Made by a program: the position numbers and the translations under genes. 64,000 nt of DNA, taken from contig RPFO01000164.1 of the NCBI GenBank assembly GCA_009746045.1, positions 278,753 to 342,752 of the forward strand, in the 5' to 3' direction. This document shows positions 61,162-64,000 of this stretch, one piece after another. Position 1 is the first letter of the stretch. Each line of letters starts with the position of its first letter. The notes beneath the pieces are model-generated. The model saw nothing but the letters and a program-made list of their open reading frames with translations. It made no database searches and was not told where the DNA came from. The stretch is from Mesostigma viride (lineage: Eukaryota > Streptophyta > Mesostigmatophyceae > Mesostigmatales > Mesostigmataceae).

Positions 61162-61578
61162 GGTACCGCCTGCCGTCCGGCACTTTGAAGCCCGCCGGTG
61201 CTATAATTCCTATCGTCCACGCATGTTTTCCCCTGCCTCAAACCGCACGTTGCATTTAAATCTGGAGCCCAAAATTCACTGAAAACGTGTGCCAGCCGGT
61301 AGCAAACTGGGCCAAGCTGCCACGGAATGGTGGTACCGCCTGCCGTCCGGCACTTTGAAGCCCGCCGGTGCTATAATTCCTATCGTCCACGCATGTTTTC
61401 CCCTGCCTCAAACCGCACGTTGCATTTAAATCTGGAGCCCAAAATTCACTGAAAACGTGTGCCAGCCGGTAGCAAACTGGGCCAAGCTGCCACGGAATGG
61501 TGGTACCGCCTGCCGTCCGGCACTTTGAAGCCCGCCGGTGCTATAATTCCTATCGTCCACGCATGTTTTCCCCTGCCC
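61162..61578 (-). repeat. 170-bp tandem repeats at the LINE-A 5' end
   Basis: Units begin at 61162, 61332 and 61502 (GGTACCGCCTGCCG), giving two full units and a third cut at about 61577. They look identical by eye. They sit about 105 bases upstream of the LINE-A PHD ORF, in the position of promoter monomers known from some L1 5' UTRs. Confidence 0.85.
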
Positions 61579-62254
61579 CTGCCAGCCGTTAAGAATGTAC
61601 TCCAGCACAAGTACATTTTGAGTTTCCCAAGTTTCTTGTTTTTTGCTTGTTTCAAGTTCAGTTTTGCATAAAAAGTGTCCCCATAGCCCCTGGATCTCAT
61701 CTGGAGGTAGTTGAACTAGTATATGCTACAATATACTAGGTTGTACTATTTTCTACTACATTTATACTATAATGTACTAAATTGAACTGCATCTGAACTA
61801 AATGTAACTGTGATTGATGCCCCTGTAACGTCTCCCAATGCTCAATAACAGGTCTGGCCACCATTGGTGACCTCCTAGAGCCATTCACAGCTGCATTTCG
61901 TGGATCACCGCACAAAAAAAAAATGTTTTACTTAGCCTTATCAACATGGGAATGAGGGCTTTGGTGTGCAAACATGCATGTGTGCTAAAAATTGGACATT
62001 CTGACACTGTGCGAGAGTCTGGTTATACTTAAGCACTTCAGGTCATGATCGAAGTATAGAATGAACTGATGCAAGCAATCAAGCATTATGCAAGGAATGG
62101 AATGCTGCAATGAATTTTAGCAGTAATACTTGCAACTAGGGAACACACGATAAAGTCACGAATCTGACATGCATTGTGCCGTCATGGCACATGCATGAAC
62201 ATGTACACGAACAGAGGATCACGCGGACGCCCACGTGCACGCGCATGGCAATCC
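61579..62254. other. unassigned AT-richer sequence
   Basis: An imperfect TACTA-rich stretch lies at about 61715-61790. Otherwise I see nothing I can name. Confidence 0.4.
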
Positions 62255-63470
62255 CCATGCCCCCCCCCCCCACACACACACAAGCCCCAACTCCAAACAT
62301 TGCACCAATGACCCACCACCCAAACCCAACCCCAGCCCCCCTGACCCCCCAACGCCCATGCACACGCCCATGCCCCCGCCCCCGCCCCCGCCCCGCCCCC
62401 GCCCCGCCCGCCCCCGCCCCCGCCCCCGCCCCCGCCCCCGCCCCCGCCCCGCCCCCGCCCCGCCCCCGCCCCCGCCCCGCCCCCGCCCCGCCCCGCCCAT
62501 GCCCATGCCCCTGCCCCCGCACCCGCCCATTCTCACCCACGCCCATGCCCACGCCCACGCCCACGCCCATGCCCACGCCCACGCCCACGCCCACGTCCAC
62601 GCCCACCCACGCCCACGCCACGCCCACGCCCACGCCCACGCCCACGCCCACGCCCACGCCCACGCCCACGCCCACGCCCACGCCCACGCCCACGCCCACG
62701 CCCACGCCCACGCCCACGCCCACGCCCACGCCCCACGCCACGCCCACGCCCGCGGCTACGCCCACCCTAGCCTCACCCCTACTCCAAGCCACAATTATAC
62801 CCAAAGCCACAGCCAGAAGTAGAGCGCAGCTGCAACAATAGCAGACGTAGCTGAGACACACACCTACCCACGCCAACGCCCACGCCCACGCCCACGCCCA
62901 TGCCCATGCCCACGCCCACGCCCACGCCCACGCCCACGCCCACGCCCACGCCCACGCCCACGCCCACGCCCACGCCCACGCCACGCCCACGCCCACGCCA
63001 CGCCCACGCCCACGCCCACGCCCACCCCACGCCCACGCCCACGCCCACGCCCACGCCCACGCCCACGCCCACGCCCACACCCGCGACCACGCCCACGCCC
63101 CACGCCCACGCCCACGCCCACGCCCACGCCCACACCCACGCCCACACCCACACCCACGCCCACGCCCACGCCCACGCCCACGCCCACGCCCACACCCACG
63201 CCCACTCCCACGCCACACCCACACCACGCCCACGCCCACGCCCACGCCCACGCCCACGCCCACTCCCACGCCCACCCACGCCTACGCCCACGCCCACGCC
63301 CCGCCCACGCCCACGCCCATGCCAACGCCCACGCCCACGCCCACGCCCACGCCCACGCCCACGCCCACGCCCACGCCCACACCCACGCCACGCCCACGCC
63401 CACGCCCGCGCCCATGCCCACGCTCACGCCCACGCCCACGCCCGCGCCTGCGCCCACCCTAGCCTCACCC
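62255..63470 (+). repeat. (CCCACG)n and (CCCCGC)n hexanucleotide satellite
   Basis: Blocks: CCCCGC-type at about 62370-62500, CCCACG-type at 62525-62760 and 62870-63450. A ~120-base unique-looking spacer (CACCCTAGCCTCACCCCTAC...) occurs after each CCCACG block (62761-62870 and 63455-63565), so there is a higher-order unit of about 690 bases. All long ORFs here (Pro-Thr, His-Ala, Gly-Val, Trp-Ala repeats) are artefacts. Confidence 0.92.
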
Positions 63471-63720
63471 CTACTCCAAGCCACAAATGCACCGTAAGCC
63501 ACAGCCAGAAGTACAGCACAGCAGCGACAATTGCAGACTTAGCCCAGACACACACCTACCCACGTCAATGCCCCTGCCCAGAGACTCGCGGCCTCATCCC
63601 ACCCCCCTGCACGAACAGTTCCCAAACAAAAGAAAAGGCAACAAAAGGAACAAGAGTAGCAAGCTGCATTGCGAGCACATATGCCAGTTCTGGTGCACAT
63701 GCCAGGCCGAAAGCAACTCA

Positions 63721-63862
63721 TGATTGCCCCTGCCCCTGCCCCTGCCCCTACCCCTGCCCTGCCCCTGCCCCTGCCCCTGCCCTGCCCCTGCCCCTGCCCC
63801 TGCCCCTGCCCTGCCCCTGCCCCTGCCCCTGCCCCTGCCCTGCCCCTGCCCCTGCCCCTGCC
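63721..63862 (+). repeat. (CCCCTG)n hexanucleotide satellite
   Basis: About 23 units with regular single-C losses (CCCTGCCCTG). It is followed by an (ATA)n tract at 63908-63940. Confidence 0.92.
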
Positions 63863-64000
63863 ATCACCATTCTAACCACCACACATTACGAAAAGCAAGA
63901 AGAAATTATAATAATAATAATAAGAAATAATAATAATAAACAAGCACAAAGTTGACTGCACATGCGACTGTACCAGTAGGCACGTAGCAAATTTTAGCTG

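Noticed and set aside
62255-63862. Telomeric repeat at the right end
   Set aside because: CCCACG and CCCCTG do not match algal telomere repeats and are interrupted by spacers and other sequence.
62136-63955. Long Gly-Val, Trp-Ala, Pro-Thr and His-Ala ORFs
   Set aside because: Artefacts of hexanucleotide satellites; no start context, splice sites or domains.

Overview
This is eukaryotic nuclear DNA, most likely from a green-lineage alga. Three things point that way: spliced genes with GT..AG introns, a ciliary-type WW/IQ protein, and non-LTR retrotransposons with restriction-like endonucleases. The species cannot be named from the sequence. Only two probable host genes are present; most of the rest is transposable elements and satellites, many with boundaries that can be read to the base.

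Layout. 1-5930: a Ty1/copia-like LTR element, 5' end outside the window, with an unusual domain order (gag, integrase, protease, RT, RNase H). 5934-7869: 5'-truncated copy 1 of LINE-A, an RT plus restriction-like-endonuclease (RLE) non-LTR element. 8444-22183: a nest about six levels deep. Element D (an ORF1-only LINE) is split by a LINE-A copy (8596-20308). That copy is split by a piggyBac-like TTAA element E (9497-20118) with a 194-bp perfect palindrome at its left edge. E is split by LINE-B on the minus strand, which is itself split by a TIR element F (10400-12159) and a CACTA-like element (14065-17758). The CACTA element carries a piece of D and a 246-bp satellite. 22184-25190: remains of an RT-encoding LINE (LINE-C) whose 3' end resembles that of D. 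25191-26908: TTAA element G. 28765-32660: host gene 1 (plus, spliced, no assigned function). 32985-35660: one D copy inserted into another. 36346-37378: a hAT element with an 8-bp target duplication. 38663-48484: host gene 2 (minus). Its 12 exons join in phase to a 1218-residue protein with WW domains, about 12 IQ motifs and a PRC1/MAP65-like coiled-coil region. 49115-50069: a Tc1/mariner-pogo-like element. 51576-61161: two LINE-A copies fused head to tail, followed by 170-bp repeats (61162-61578) at the 5' end of the upstream copy. 62255-63860: hexanucleotide satellites.

How the parts relate. The LINE-A copies together show the order PHD finger, uncharacterised region, RING-H2, C2H2 fingers, RT, CCHC, RLE. 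D encodes only an L1-ORF1p-like protein and ends in the same CTCC-CAAC-GGAG hairpin as LINE-C, so LINE-C probably supplies its RT. Several frame breaks in otherwise conserved TE proteins fall in homopolymer runs, so some may be assembly errors rather than real damage. No tRNA, rRNA or CRISPR array was found.
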